Assembly (NCBI RefSeq): GCF_003112695.1 | Contig: NZ_BFBP01000014.1 | Coordinates: forward strand, 141,266-205,265 | Origin: Azospira sp. I13 | GTDB taxonomy: Bacteria > Pseudomonadota > Gammaproteobacteria > Burkholderiales > Rhodocyclaceae | DNA: 64,000 bases | Direction: 5' to 3' | Shown here: piece after piece, positions 17,965 to 26,009 of the stretch | Layout: each line of letters opens with the position of its first letter | Position numbering within the stretch: the first letter of the stretch is position 1 | The notes under the pieces: generated by a model | The model's input: the letters and a program-made list of their open reading frames with translations, nothing else | Databases searched by the model: none | Told to the model about the DNA's origin: nothing | Made by a program: the position numbers and the translations under genes

Positions 17965-19164
17965 ATGAAACTCAATATCCGCCGCCCCTTGCGTCAGGGC
18001 CTCACCACCCTGGCCCTGGGACTGGCCACCAGCTTCGGCCATGCCGCCGCACCGGCCCTGCCCGCAACCACTCTGCCCGCCACCTATATCGGCACCCTGC
18101 CCTGCGCTGACTGTGCCGGCATCGACTGGCAACTGGATCTGGCGGCAGACCGCAGTTTTGATCTGCGCCAGACCTACCAGGGCAAAGGGCCTGGGGCGGC
18201 CATCCGCCGCACCGGCCAGTGGCGTCTGGACGAGGCCGGCGGCAAGCTGAGCCTGGAATCCCCTGGCCAGCCCGCCATCCGCCTGGCCACCCCGGCGCCG
18301 GACCGCCTGCGCCTGCTCGATGGCCAGGGCCAGGCCATCGACTCACGCTTCAACCATGAGCTGAAGCGCCTACCCCAGGCCCTGCCGGCCCGGGCCTCCG
18401 GCACCCTCACCGGGCTTTACCGCCAGCAGGCCGGCAGTACGACCCTACGCCTCTGCGCCCCAGGCCAGCCGGAATTCCCGGTGGCCGGCGAAGGCGCCCA
18501 CCGGGCCCTGGCGGCGGCCTATGGCAAACAGGGTCATGCCCCGGGAGAAGCCCTGCTGGTGCGTCTCGCCGGCCATCTGGCAGCACGCCCGGCAGGCCAC
18601 AAGGCAGCAACGGCCGATGGGCCAGAACGCACCGTGGTGGTGGCAGACCGGTTTTACGGCATCTGGCCCCAGGCCGCCTGCAGCGAGGCAGCCACCGTGG
18701 CGGCCAACACTGCTGCCGCGGCAAGCGCTCCCCGCGGCATGGCGGCGGTGTCCACGACAAGCAACGCTCAGGGCTCGGTGACTGCCGCAGCAGACGGCGA
18801 CCCGACGGCCCCCGCCCCCCTCACCGGCACCACCTGGCGCCTGGTGGACCTGGGAGGCCAGCCGGTAGCCCTGGAACGGGGCCCCAACACGCCCCACCTG
18901 ATCTTCCAGGACAACGGCCGCCTGGCGGGTGCCGACGGCTGCAACCGGCTCATGGGCAACTACGATCGCCAGGGCGGCAAGCTGGCGATCGGCCAGTTGG
19001 CAGGCACCCTGATGGCCTGCCTGCGCCACAGCGAACAGGCCCAGAGTTTCGTGGATGGGCTGGGCTGGGTGCGCAGCTGGCAGATCAGCGGCCGCCACCT
19101 GGTGCTGCGGGATGCAGACGGCAAGGCTGTCGCCACCTTCCGCGCCGGCCCCCTGCAACGCTGA
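17965..19164 (+). CDS. NlpE-like plus META-domain envelope protein
   Basis: 399 residues with a signal peptide (about 1-28). An NlpE-type domain follows (LPATYIGTLPCADCAGIDWQLDL, the copper-resistance lipoprotein CxxC strand motif). A middle region (about 145-260) has no family I recognise. A C-terminal META/HslJ domain (about 285-395) contains TTWRLVDLGGQP and GCNRLMGNY. The lipobox of NlpE is not evident, so it is probably periplasmic rather than a lipoprotein. Such fusions are associated with envelope or redox stress. Standing alone downstream of uraA. Confidence 0.82.
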   Translation: MKLNIRRPLRQGLTTLALGLATSFGHAAAPALPATTLPATYIGTLPCADCAGIDWQLDLAADRSFDLRQTYQGKGPGAAIRRTGQWRLDEAGGKLSLESPGQPAIRLATPAPDRLRLLDGQGQAIDSRFNHELKRLPQALPARASGTLTGLYRQQAGSTTLRLCAPGQPEFPVAGEGAHRALAAAYGKQGHAPGEALLVRLAGHLAARPAGHKAATADGPERTVVVADRFYGIWPQAACSEAATVAANTAAAASAPRGMAAVSTTSNAQGSVTAAADGDPTAPAPLTGTTWRLVDLGGQPVALERGPNTPHLIFQDNGRLAGADGCNRLMGNYDRQGGKLAIGQLAGTLMACLRHSEQAQSFVDGLGWVRSWQISGRHLVLRDADGKAVATFRAGPLQR

Positions 19165-19253
19165 GGGGCTTGCCGGCCATATATGCAGGCCATGGCTGAC
19201 CATGTGTGTTGGTCATGTGTGTCGGCCATTTGCCCCGGCAAAAACCGCAGGCG

Positions 19254-19279
19254 AAAAAAAAGCGGGCTAGGCTGCCCGC
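19254..19279 (-). terminator. Rho-independent terminator of the YkgJ gene
   Basis: On the minus strand GCGGGC, a 6-nt loop, and GCCCGC are followed by eight T residues. The stem includes the stop codon of the gene. Confidence 0.85.
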
Positions 19280-19701
19280 CGGGGTTCGTCCATGACCCCA
19301 CCGGGGGGCATTTCTGACATGTCGGGCTGAGTGCCCGGCATCAGGCCGAACAGGGTCTTCAGCCGGATGCATTCCGGGTTGAGGCTGCCGTCTTCCATCA
19401 GGGCCGGAAATTCCCGGCAGACCGACGGGCGCCGCTCGTAGATGCCGCAGCGGCCATCCCCATCCAGGGCAACACAGGGGGCATTGCCCGCCTCCGTCCC
19501 CTGCATACAGGCGCGAAAGGGCGTCACCTGGGTGGTCAGCTCCGCCGGCACGCAACCCCCCGGCTGGGTATCCAACTCGCCATGGTAGAAGGACACCCGG
19601 AAAAACTTGCAGCAGGCGCCGCACCCCACGCAGGGATGGTCGTCACCGGACATGTCGTAGTGGATGCGGTCGTCCTCGGTGCGAATGCTGATCTGGGGCA
19701 T
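19267..19701 (-). CDS. YkgJ-family cysteine cluster protein
   Basis: 144 residues with Cys motif CVGCGACC near the N-terminus and further paired Cys (CMQG, CVALD, CGIYERRPSVCREFP). This is the Fe-S/zinc cluster family YkgJ (CxxCxxCC). Molecular function is unknown. Transcribed alone, ending in the T-rich hairpin at 19254. Confidence 0.88.
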   Translation of the reverse strand: MPQISIRTEDDRIHYDMSGDDHPCVGCGACCKFFRVSFYHGELDTQPGGCVPAELTTQVTPFRACMQGTEAGNAPCVALDGDGRCGIYERRPSVCREFPALMEDGSLNPECIRLKTLFGLMPGTQPDMSEMPPGGVMDEPRRAA

Positions 19702-19935
19702 GGCGATGGCAGATGATCAAAAGAAACGGGAATGAAAGTGGCACCCGACACAGGGCCAACGTGGCGCCGACGTGGGGAATCCCCCTTGGGGTGAAATACG
19801 GACATGCGACACCGGGAACGCAGTGTAAAAAAACTTGACCCGCTTGATAAGCCCCCTCGCCCGCCGCAGCGATGGCAGGCCTTTCGGGCCGTCCATCTTC
19901 GCAATCGCCACCCGGCCCGGGTATGATGGCCCACC

Positions 19936-20775
19936 ATGGACAGACAAGCCGTTTTCAATACCCTCGCCGCGGACGTTGCCCGGGGCGAACTCGCCTTTCC
20001 CACCAGCGCCCGGGTGGCAATGAAGCTACGCCAAACCCTGGAAGACCCAGAATGCCACATCGAGGCAGCCACCCGGCTGATCCAGGCCGAACCCCTGCTG
20101 GCGGCCCGGGTGGTGGCCATGGCCAATTCCATCGCCTACAACCGCTCCGGCCGGGAAATCGCCGACGTGCGCACCGCCGTCGCCCGTCTCGGCTTTCGCA
20201 CCGTGCGCACCCTGGCGGCGGCCCTGATTGCCCGCCAGCTGGCAGGTATCCCGACGGACCAGGCCCTGCGCCAATGGGCCAGCCAGCTCTGGGAACACAC
20301 GGCCCATGTGGCTTCCCTGGCCCATGTACTGGCTCGCCGCATCACCCATGTGGATGTGGAAACGGCGCTCTTCGCCGGCATCGTCCACGAAGTAGCCGGT
20401 TTCTACCTGCTCTCCCGGGCCCAGGAATTCCCCGGCCTGCTGGAGGGGGACCGGGTGGAATGGAACGAAGGCGGCGCCGCCACCGTGGGTACTGCGATCC
20501 TCAAGTTGCTGGAAGTGCCGGCGGCCGTGCAGGAGGGTATCCAGGCCTACTGGGATGGCTATCTGGCCATTCCTCCCGAAAGCCTGGGAGATACCCTGCT
20601 GCTGGCCGAGCATCTCTCCCCCGTGCCCTCGCCCCTGCAAACCCCGCCCTCCCCTGACGCGCCTCCGGGCCTGCCGGCCAATCTGGACATGGCCATCGGC
20701 GAAGACACCCTGAGCAGCATTCTGGAGGAGTCGGCAGCCGAAGTGGCCTCCCTGACCGGCGCCCTGACTTTCTGA
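19936..20775 (+). CDS. HDOD-domain signalling protein
   Basis: 279 residues; an HDOD domain (about 20-215) with LPxxP-like FPTSARVAMKLRQTLEDPE, AEPLLAARVVAMANS and the later helix HVLARRITHVDVETALFAGIVHE. HDOD proteins are HD-related regulatory modules lacking catalytic HD residues and often act in stress, motility or second-messenger pathways. A thiol-redoxin gene begins 9 bases downstream. Confidence 0.88.
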   Translation: MDRQAVFNTLAADVARGELAFPTSARVAMKLRQTLEDPECHIEAATRLIQAEPLLAARVVAMANSIAYNRSGREIADVRTAVARLGFRTVRTLAAALIARQLAGIPTDQALRQWASQLWEHTAHVASLAHVLARRITHVDVETALFAGIVHEVAGFYLLSRAQEFPGLLEGDRVEWNEGGAATVGTAILKLLEVPAAVQEGIQAYWDGYLAIPPESLGDTLLLAEHLSPVPSPLQTPPSPDAPPGLPANLDMAIGEDTLSSILEESAAEVASLTGALTF

Positions 20776-20783
20776 CACTGGCC

Positions 20784-21155
20784 ATGCGCCCCCTCATTCT
20801 CCTTTCCGTACTGGCTGTCGCCCTTTATTTCGGCTGGAAAAATGCGACACCTCCGGCCTCGTCCCTGACGGCCGCAGCCACCCCCACCCTGGAGGAGTTG
20901 CAGGCCGTCGCCGCCACGGTGCGGGCCGATGAGGTGGTGATGTATTCCACGACCGAATGCGTCTACTGCAACCAGGCCAAAGGCTGGCTGCGGCAGTATG
21001 GTTTTGCCTTCACCGAATGCAACATGAGCATCGAACCCCGTTGCGAAACGGAATTCCGGGCCTATGGCGCCACCGGCACCCCCTTCCTGATTGTCCGCGG
21101 TCATCAAATGAAGGAAGGTTTCGACTCCGAGGAATTCCTGACGGCCCTACGCTGA
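20784..21155 (+). CDS. Membrane-anchored glutaredoxin-like protein
   Basis: 123 residues with an N-terminal hydrophobic anchor (about 2-20), a short linker and a glutaredoxin fold with active-site CVYC (VVMYSTTECVYCNQAKGWL) and the cis-Pro GTPFLIV. The anchor would place the redoxin outside the cytoplasmic membrane. It forms an operon with the HDOD gene. Confidence 0.85.
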   Translation: MRPLILLSVLAVALYFGWKNATPPASSLTAAATPTLEELQAVAATVRADEVVMYSTTECVYCNQAKGWLRQYGFAFTECNMSIEPRCETEFRAYGATGTPFLIVRGHQMKEGFDSEEFLTALR

Positions 21156-21336
21156 CGGGAAACGCCGCGATGAAGGCCGGCCCGGCTACAATGGCGCCTG
21201 CCTTTCCCATACGTCATGTTCGCACTCCCGCTCCCGGGACTGCCCGGCCCGGAAGCCGCAGCCCCGGGTAATGGCACCGATGCGCAGCTTTCCGGCGACG
21301 GGAAGGGCAGCCCCCTTGTCCTGAACGTTGGAAATC

Positions 21337-22896
21337 ATGCTGCTGGTCGAACTCCTCATTCTCTTCATGGTATGCGCCGTCGCCCTGGGCTGGCTGGCAC
21401 GCCAGTTCAAGCTGCCCTACCCCATTGCCCTGGTGGTAGGCGGCGCCTTGCTGGGGACCCTGCCCCGGCTGCCCCAGATTCCCTTCGATCCCCAGCTGAT
21501 CCTGGTCATCGTCCTGCCCCCCATCCTCTACCAGGCAGCCCTGCTGACCTCCTGGAGCGATTTCAAGGCCAACATCCGGCCCATCAGCCTGCTGGCCATC
21601 GGCCTGGTCATCGCCACCACCCTGGCGGTGGGCGGCGCCCTCAAGCTGATGGTGCCTTCCGTGCCCTGGGCGGCCGCCTTCGTCCTCGGCGCCATCATCT
21701 CCCCGCCGGACGCGGTGGCGGCCACGGCCATCCTTTCTCGACTCAACATCCCGCGGCACATCGTCACCATCCTGGAGGGGGAAAGCCTGGTGAACGACGC
21801 CTCGGGCCTGGTGATCTACAAGCTGGCCATCGCCGCCGTGCTGACTGGCGCCTTTTCCTTCGGCGAGGCCAGCGGCCAGTTTGCCCTGGTCTCGCTGGGG
21901 GGCATTGCCGTCGGCATGGCCCTGGCTTTTCTCTTCATCGCCATCCACCGGCGCCTGGGAGACCCGCTGATCGAAGTCATCACCGTGCTGACCATTCCCT
22001 ATGCCACCTACGTGGCAGCAGAATCCTTGCACGTCTCCGGTGTGCTGGCCGTCGTGGCCGCCGGCCTGGTGCGGGGCCGCTATTCGCCGGAGATCGTTTC
22101 CGCCGAGATGCGCATCATGGCCCGGTCCCTGTGGAACGTGCTGGTCTTCATGCTGAACAGCCTGATCTTCATCCTCATCGGCATCCAGATGTCCGACGTC
22201 ATGCACAACCTGGGCGGCATTCCGCTGTCGGACCTGCTATTCCTCGGCGGCTTCATCACCCTGGTGGCCGTCGCCGTGCGTTTTCTCTGGGTTTTCCCGG
22301 TGGCCTTCCTGCCCCACTGGCTGAGCGGCAAGCTGCACGAACGCAATGCACCGCCCCACAGCGGCGAACTGGCCATCATCAGCTGGTGCGGCATGCGTGG
22401 CATCGTTTCCCTGGCCGCAGCCCTGGCCCTGCCGGCCAGCCTGCCCGATGGCTCCCCCTTCCCGGCGCGGGACCTGATCATCTTCATCACCTTCTGCGTC
22501 ATCGCCTTCACCCTACTGGGCCAGGGCCTAACCCTGGCCCCCCTGATCCGCAAGCTCAAGGTCGGCTCGGACTGGAGCATGGCCCACGAGCACCACAAGG
22601 TGCGCGACGCCATGCAGGCCGCCGCCCTGGCCACCATCGACGAATTGCTGGAAAAGGAACAGGTCCCGCGGGAGTGGGCCCGCCCCCTGCAGGAGGAAAT
22701 CACCGATCGCCTGGCCCTCAGCACCCCGGAAGGACCAGCCCTGTCACCCCAGGCCGAATGGCAGACCCGCCTGCGCCTGGCCGTCATCAAGGCCGAACGT
22801 CGGGAGCTGATCCGACTGTGGCGCAACAATGACATCAGCGACGAGGTGATGCGCCACCAGGAAGAAATCCTGGACTACCAGCAGGCCCAGCTCTGA
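21337..22896 (+). CDS. Na+/H+ antiporter, CPA1 family
   Basis: 519 residues, about 12 membrane segments and a cytoplasmic tail of 110 residues. Exchanger signatures: LPPILYQAALLTSW, GAIISPPDAVAATAIL with the ion-binding region, EGESLVNDASGLVIYKLA, and WCGMRGIVSLAAALALP. This is the NhaP/YjcE-type group. The ATG at 21337 follows GGAAATC; a TTG 9 bases upstream is less likely. It probably exports Na+ or K+ in exchange for protons. Confidence 0.92.
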   Translation: MLLVELLILFMVCAVALGWLARQFKLPYPIALVVGGALLGTLPRLPQIPFDPQLILVIVLPPILYQAALLTSWSDFKANIRPISLLAIGLVIATTLAVGGALKLMVPSVPWAAAFVLGAIISPPDAVAATAILSRLNIPRHIVTILEGESLVNDASGLVIYKLAIAAVLTGAFSFGEASGQFALVSLGGIAVGMALAFLFIAIHRRLGDPLIEVITVLTIPYATYVAAESLHVSGVLAVVAAGLVRGRYSPEIVSAEMRIMARSLWNVLVFMLNSLIFILIGIQMSDVMHNLGGIPLSDLLFLGGFITLVAVAVRFLWVFPVAFLPHWLSGKLHERNAPPHSGELAIISWCGMRGIVSLAAALALPASLPDGSPFPARDLIIFITFCVIAFTLLGQGLTLAPLIRKLKVGSDWSMAHEHHKVRDAMQAAALATIDELLEKEQVPREWARPLQEEITDRLALSTPEGPALSPQAEWQTRLRLAVIKAERRELIRLWRNNDISDEVMRHQEEILDYQQAQL

Positions 22897-23133
22897 TGCC
22901 CGGTCCATCAGGCCGACAAGGGAATTCAGGGCCGTGGCAAATGCAGCAACCAAGCCGCCAATCGCCACCCTGGATCGGGGCATACAATTTGGGAATTTAC
23001 CGGCCACCGCGTTGAGCGATAGAGAATCGCTCAAAAAGACACAACTTCTACTCAGCGGCGCTGCAGCAGAGAAGGCTGGAACAGCGATTGTGTCGAAAGA
23101 AACGCCAACTGCAGGGCTCTGCACTTGGGCAAC

Positions 23134-23163
23134 AAAAAGGCCAGCATCAAAGCCGGCCTTTTT
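23134..23163 (+). terminator. Rho-independent terminator (bidirectional)
   Basis: A 12-base stem with one A-C mismatch (23134-23145 with 23152-23163), flanked by A and T runs so it could act on either strand; probably ends transcription from the antiporter gene. Confidence 0.75.
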
Positions 23164-23216
23164 GTAGAACAATTCTATTTTTTGTAGATCAACAATAACG
23201 ACTGAAAAAAGAGAAA

Positions 23217-23244
23217 GCCCGCGTAACCTTTCGATTACGCGGGC
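23217..23244 (-). terminator. Terminator of the tRNA operon
   Basis: A 10-bp perfect stem (23217-23226 with 23235-23244, 8-nt loop), followed on the minus strand by a T-rich run (TTTCTCTTTTTT), directly after tRNA-His. Confidence 0.85.
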
Positions 23245-23250
23245 CTATTT

Positions 23251-23327
23251 TGGGGCGACATACCGGGATCGAACCGGTGACACCTGGAATCACAATCCAG
23301 TGCTCTACCGACTGAGCTAATGCCGCC
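23251..23327 (-). tRNA. tRNA-His (GTG)
   Basis: Full cloverleaf on the minus strand, with encoded CCA and anticodon GTG in loop TTGTGAT. An extra 5' G at 23327 pairs with C73, the identity feature of tRNA-His. The acceptor stem contains one G-U pair. Confidence 0.95.
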
Positions 23328-23340
23328 ACAGAAACCTGTT

Positions 23341-23417
23341 TGGCGCGCCCGGCGAGGCTCGAACTCACAACCTACGGCTTAGAAGGCCGTTGCTCTATCC
23401 AGTTGAGCTACGGGCGC
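23341..23417 (-). tRNA. tRNA-Arg (TCT)
   Basis: Cloverleaf with acceptor GCGCCCG, anticodon TCT in loop CTTCTAA, T loop TTCGAGC and encoded CCA. Confidence 0.95.
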
Positions 23418-23458
23418 TCATTCTTACTCGCCTTGCTACGGGTACAACCTGAATCTGC

Positions 23459-23535
23459 TGGTCGGGGCGGTGGGATTCGAACTCACGACCCTCTGCTCCC
23501 AAAGCAGATGCGCTACCAGGCTGCGCTACGCCCCG
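23459..23535 (-). tRNA. tRNA-Pro (TGG)
   Basis: Cloverleaf with acceptor CGGGGCG, anticodon TGG in loop TTTGGGA, T loop TTCGAAT and encoded CCA. It is first in the Pro-Arg-His operon. Confidence 0.95.
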
Positions 23536-23546
23536 AAGAGAGGCGC

Positions 23547-23575
23547 ATTCTACACACGCCCCCACCCCTCGTCAA
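23547..23575 (-). promoter_or_regulatory. Sigma-70 promoter of the tRNA operon
   Basis: On the minus strand TTGACG (-35, 23570-23575), a 17-base spacer and TAGAAT (-10, 23547-23552). The -10 lies 11 bases from the tRNA-Pro 5' end, with a GC-rich discriminator as expected for stringently controlled stable RNA. Confidence 0.8.
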
Positions 23576-23674
23576 TTGCCAAAAGATGTTTTTTTTCATG
23601 CAATCGGACAATGTTGCGGGTAAGATGCTTTTCTGATATTTAATCGCCTTTTTCCAAACGGATGGTCTTCCAAC

Positions 23675-24100
23675 ATGGCTGAAGATTTGCTCCACAAACA
23701 TTTCACGCCCTACGTCCCTAAAAAGGGCGAGGAATACATGAACAGCAAGCAGTTGGCTCACTTCCGCGCCATTCTGGAAAACCTGAAGCAGGAACTGATG
23801 GCCGACATCGAACGCACGGTGCATACCATGCAGGATGAAGCCACTGTCTTTGCCGACCCCAACGACCGCGCCAGCCAGGAGACGGATATCGCCCTGGAAC
23901 TGCGCAACCGGGACCGGGAACGCAAGCTGATCAAGAAGATCGACGAAACCCTGGGCCGCATCGATAGCGGCGACTACGGCTTCTGCGACAAGTGCGGCGT
24001 GGAAATCGGCATCAAGCGCCTGGAAGCCCGCCCCACCGCTACCCTGTGCATCGACTGCAAGACCCTGGAAGAGCTGCGGGAAAAGCAGGTCGCCAAGTAA
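23675..24100 (+). CDS. dksA: RNA polymerase-binding transcription factor DksA
   Basis: 141 residues. The long coiled coil carries the catalytic-tip motif DPNDRASQETD, followed by the zinc finger (CDKCGVEIG ... CIDCKTLEE) and a C-terminal helix. It acts with ppGpp in the RNA polymerase secondary channel during the stringent response. It sits next to a tRNA operon whose promoter has the GC-rich discriminator that DksA/ppGpp typically represses. A perfect terminator follows at 24133. Confidence 0.97.
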   Translation: MAEDLLHKHFTPYVPKKGEEYMNSKQLAHFRAILENLKQELMADIERTVHTMQDEATVFADPNDRASQETDIALELRNRDRERKLIKKIDETLGRIDSGDYGFCDKCGVEIGIKRLEARPTATLCIDCKTLEELREKQVAK

Positions 24101-24132
24101 GGGCGCCGCCGGGGGATTCCCGGGGACTCACA

Positions 24133-24160
24133 AAAAAGCGCAGCCCAGGCTGCGCTTTTT
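24133..24160 (+). terminator. Rho-independent terminator of dksA
   Basis: A 13-bp stem (24133-24145 with 24148-24160) flanked by A and T runs on both sides, so it also serves the hydrolase gene ending at 24232 on the other strand. Confidence 0.85.
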
Positions 24161-24231
24161 GTTTGCCTGCCTGCGGGGGACCGAGTGGGCTGAGCGTTGC
24201 CACCCCACGCTTCGCACCGCTGCCCCCTGGC

Positions 24232-25005
24232 TCAGGCTTGCGGTAACTGTCTCAGGTAATCGACGATCGCCCGGATCACCGCCTCCGGCTGGTCCCGATG
24301 GGGGGAATGACCGCAATCCGCCAGCTTCAGCAGGCTGACGGCAGCCGGCACCCGCTCGGCAATGACCTCGATCTGGCGCAGGGTGGCGTATTCGTCCTGA
24401 ATCCCTTGAATCGCCAGCACCGGCACAGCGATACCCGCCAGGCAAGCTTCGATGTTCCAGTCCCGGAAGGCCTCGGACAGCCAGGTGTCGTGCCAGTCGT
24501 GAAAAACCCGGTCGCCATCCCGGTGATGGCGACCCAGCCTTTGCGGCCAGTCGGTTTCACGCCAAACCTGGCCGGCCCGGCGGATGCCTGCCAGGGCTTC
24601 CGCCTCCACCCAGCAGTGGGGCGCCAGTACCACCACCCCGGCAACTCCCTGGGGATGGCTACCTGCATGGATCAGGGCGATGGAGGCGCCATCGGAATGC
24701 CCAACCAGCACCGGCTGCTCGACGCCAAGGGCCTGCAGCAGGCACGGCAGTACCTCCAGGGCCTCTTCATGCATGTAACGGGCCGTCCTGGGCCCAGGGA
24801 CAGGATCTGAATTGCCGTAACCCCGACGGGAAAAGACCAGGGTCCGGCAGCCGGTGGCGTCAGCCAGCCGTTGGGGGAAGTCCCGCCACACGGCAATGCA
24901 GCCCAGTCCTTCATGGAGAAAGACCAGGGTGGGGCACCCCGGCTTGGCCACCCCCACCCATTCATACTCAAGCCGACACCCGCCGACTTCCACCCATTCC
25001 CTCAT
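24232..25005 (-). CDS. Alpha/beta hydrolase
   Basis: 257 residues. Oxyanion/first-strand region LVFLHEGLGCIAVWRDFP, nucleophile elbow LVGHSDGASIALIHA, acid near LAIQGIQDEYAT and His in LADCGHSPHRDQP. Matches the HEGLG variant group of hydrolases. Its ATG overlaps the stop of the upstream hydrolase gene (ATGA at 25002-25005). The pair is likely one pathway module, but no substrate can be assigned. Confidence 0.85.
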   Translation of the reverse strand: MREWVEVGGCRLEYEWVGVAKPGCPTLVFLHEGLGCIAVWRDFPQRLADATGCRTLVFSRRGYGNSDPVPGPRTARYMHEEALEVLPCLLQALGVEQPVLVGHSDGASIALIHAGSHPQGVAGVVVLAPHCWVEAEALAGIRRAGQVWRETDWPQRLGRHHRDGDRVFHDWHDTWLSEAFRDWNIEACLAGIAVPVLAIQGIQDEYATLRQIEVIAERVPAAVSLLKLADCGHSPHRDQPEAVIRAIVDYLRQLPQA

Positions 25006-25910
25006 TCGGTACCCAGCAGGAAATCCCGTACCACCGCCACCTGGGCCTCATCCAGGAACATCGGGGCGTGGCCGACGCCGGGAATTTCCCGGGTCCAGGC
25101 CCGCGGCCCTCGCTCGGCCATCTGGGCCAGTGACTCCCGGGGCAACAGGTCGGATTCGGCACCACGGATGACCAGGGTCGGGCAGCGGATGGCGTCGTAG
25201 CATGGCCATAGCACCACATCCTGGTGCATGGCCATGCCCGCCCGGAACGGCACGGCAATGCCCGGGTCGTAGCGCATCTCCCAATCGCCGTCGGCGGTCT
25301 GGCGAACGCTGTGCAAGGTCAGGTGACGCCACTGGGCATCGCTGAGGGCACCAAAGGGCGCCGAGACCTCGCGGATGAAGGCTTCGGCAGCGGCAAGATC
25401 GGGGAAGCGGGGCGCCACGCCCAGGTAGTCGCCAATGCGGCGCAGGGACTCCCGGGTGATGACCGGCCCCACGTCGTTGAGAATCAGGCGGGTGATGGGC
25501 GTCCGCTCCAGAGAGGCCAGCAACATGCCGATCAGCCCCCCCATGGAAGTGCCCAGCCAATGGACCTCATCCACGCCCAGCCGGGCGATCAGGGCCACCA
25601 TGTCCGAGACGTATTGGGGAAAGCCGTAGCCATTGTGCTGGCGCAGCCAGTCGCTGCGCCCCCGGCCCACCACGTCGGGGCAGACCACCCGGTAATCCCG
25701 TGCCAGGGCCTGGGCGAGGAAGTCGAAATCCCGGCCATTGCGTGTCAGGCCATGGACGCAGATCAACACTTTCGGATTATCCCGGTCGCCCCATTCCGTA
25801 TAGGCCATGCGGTGCAGGCCGGAACCATCCAGGGCGGCGCATAGCACCCGCCCCTCACGCATCGTTGGTCGCGGAAAGAAGAGGCGGTGCAGGCTGTCGC
25901 AAATTCCCAT
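25002..25910 (-). CDS. Alpha/beta hydrolase
   Basis: About 302 residues. CVHGLTRNGRDFDFLA is the HG-containing oxyanion segment; VVCPDVVGRGRSDWL, the elbow WLGTSMGGLIGML, an Asp segment LVIRGAESDLLP and the final IPGVGHAPMF complete the triad. The ATG at 25910 has GGAG nine bases upstream; 25919 and 25928 are in-frame alternatives. It belongs to the same broad family as its coupled neighbour but is divergent in sequence. Divergent from comEC. Confidence 0.85.
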   Translation of the reverse strand: MGICDSLHRLFFPRPTMREGRVLCAALDGSGLHRMAYTEWGDRDNPKVLICVHGLTRNGRDFDFLAQALARDYRVVCPDVVGRGRSDWLRQHNGYGFPQYVSDMVALIARLGVDEVHWLGTSMGGLIGMLLASLERTPITRLILNDVGPVITRESLRRIGDYLGVAPRFPDLAAAEAFIREVSAPFGALSDAQWRHLTLHSVRQTADGDWEMRYDPGIAVPFRAGMAMHQDVVLWPCYDAIRCPTLVIRGAESDLLPRESLAQMAERGPRAWTREIPGVGHAPMFLDEAQVAVVRDFLLGTE

Positions 25911-26009
25911 GAGCTGCATCTCCAACAAAGACTAGGCTTGCAGTCTAGCACTCCCCATCCCGGGGCCGACCTCCCGGCCAGATGACCCCCATGGCATTAT
26001 TCCCATGCC

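Larger units (their letters stand above)
22897..23250. other. Intergenic region between antiporter and tRNA cluster
   Basis: About 350 bases without a supported gene. It holds a 9-bp perfect hairpin (TTGAGCGAT at 23012-23020 with 23026-23034), a terminator at 23134-23163 and the tRNA terminator at 23217-23244. Confidence 0.6.

Noticed and set aside
19180..19235. Short repeats of CATGTGTGT/GGCCAT after the META-domain gene
   Set aside because: Only two imperfect copies in a short stretch; probably chance.
21216..22832. 538-codon frame overlapping the antiporter in another frame
   Set aside because: Pro/Arg/Gly/His-rich shadow without membrane segments.
23340..23636. Plus-strand frame with [26 protein letters not shown] residues
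   Set aside because: This is the well-known spurious protein read from the antisense strand of a tRNA gene.
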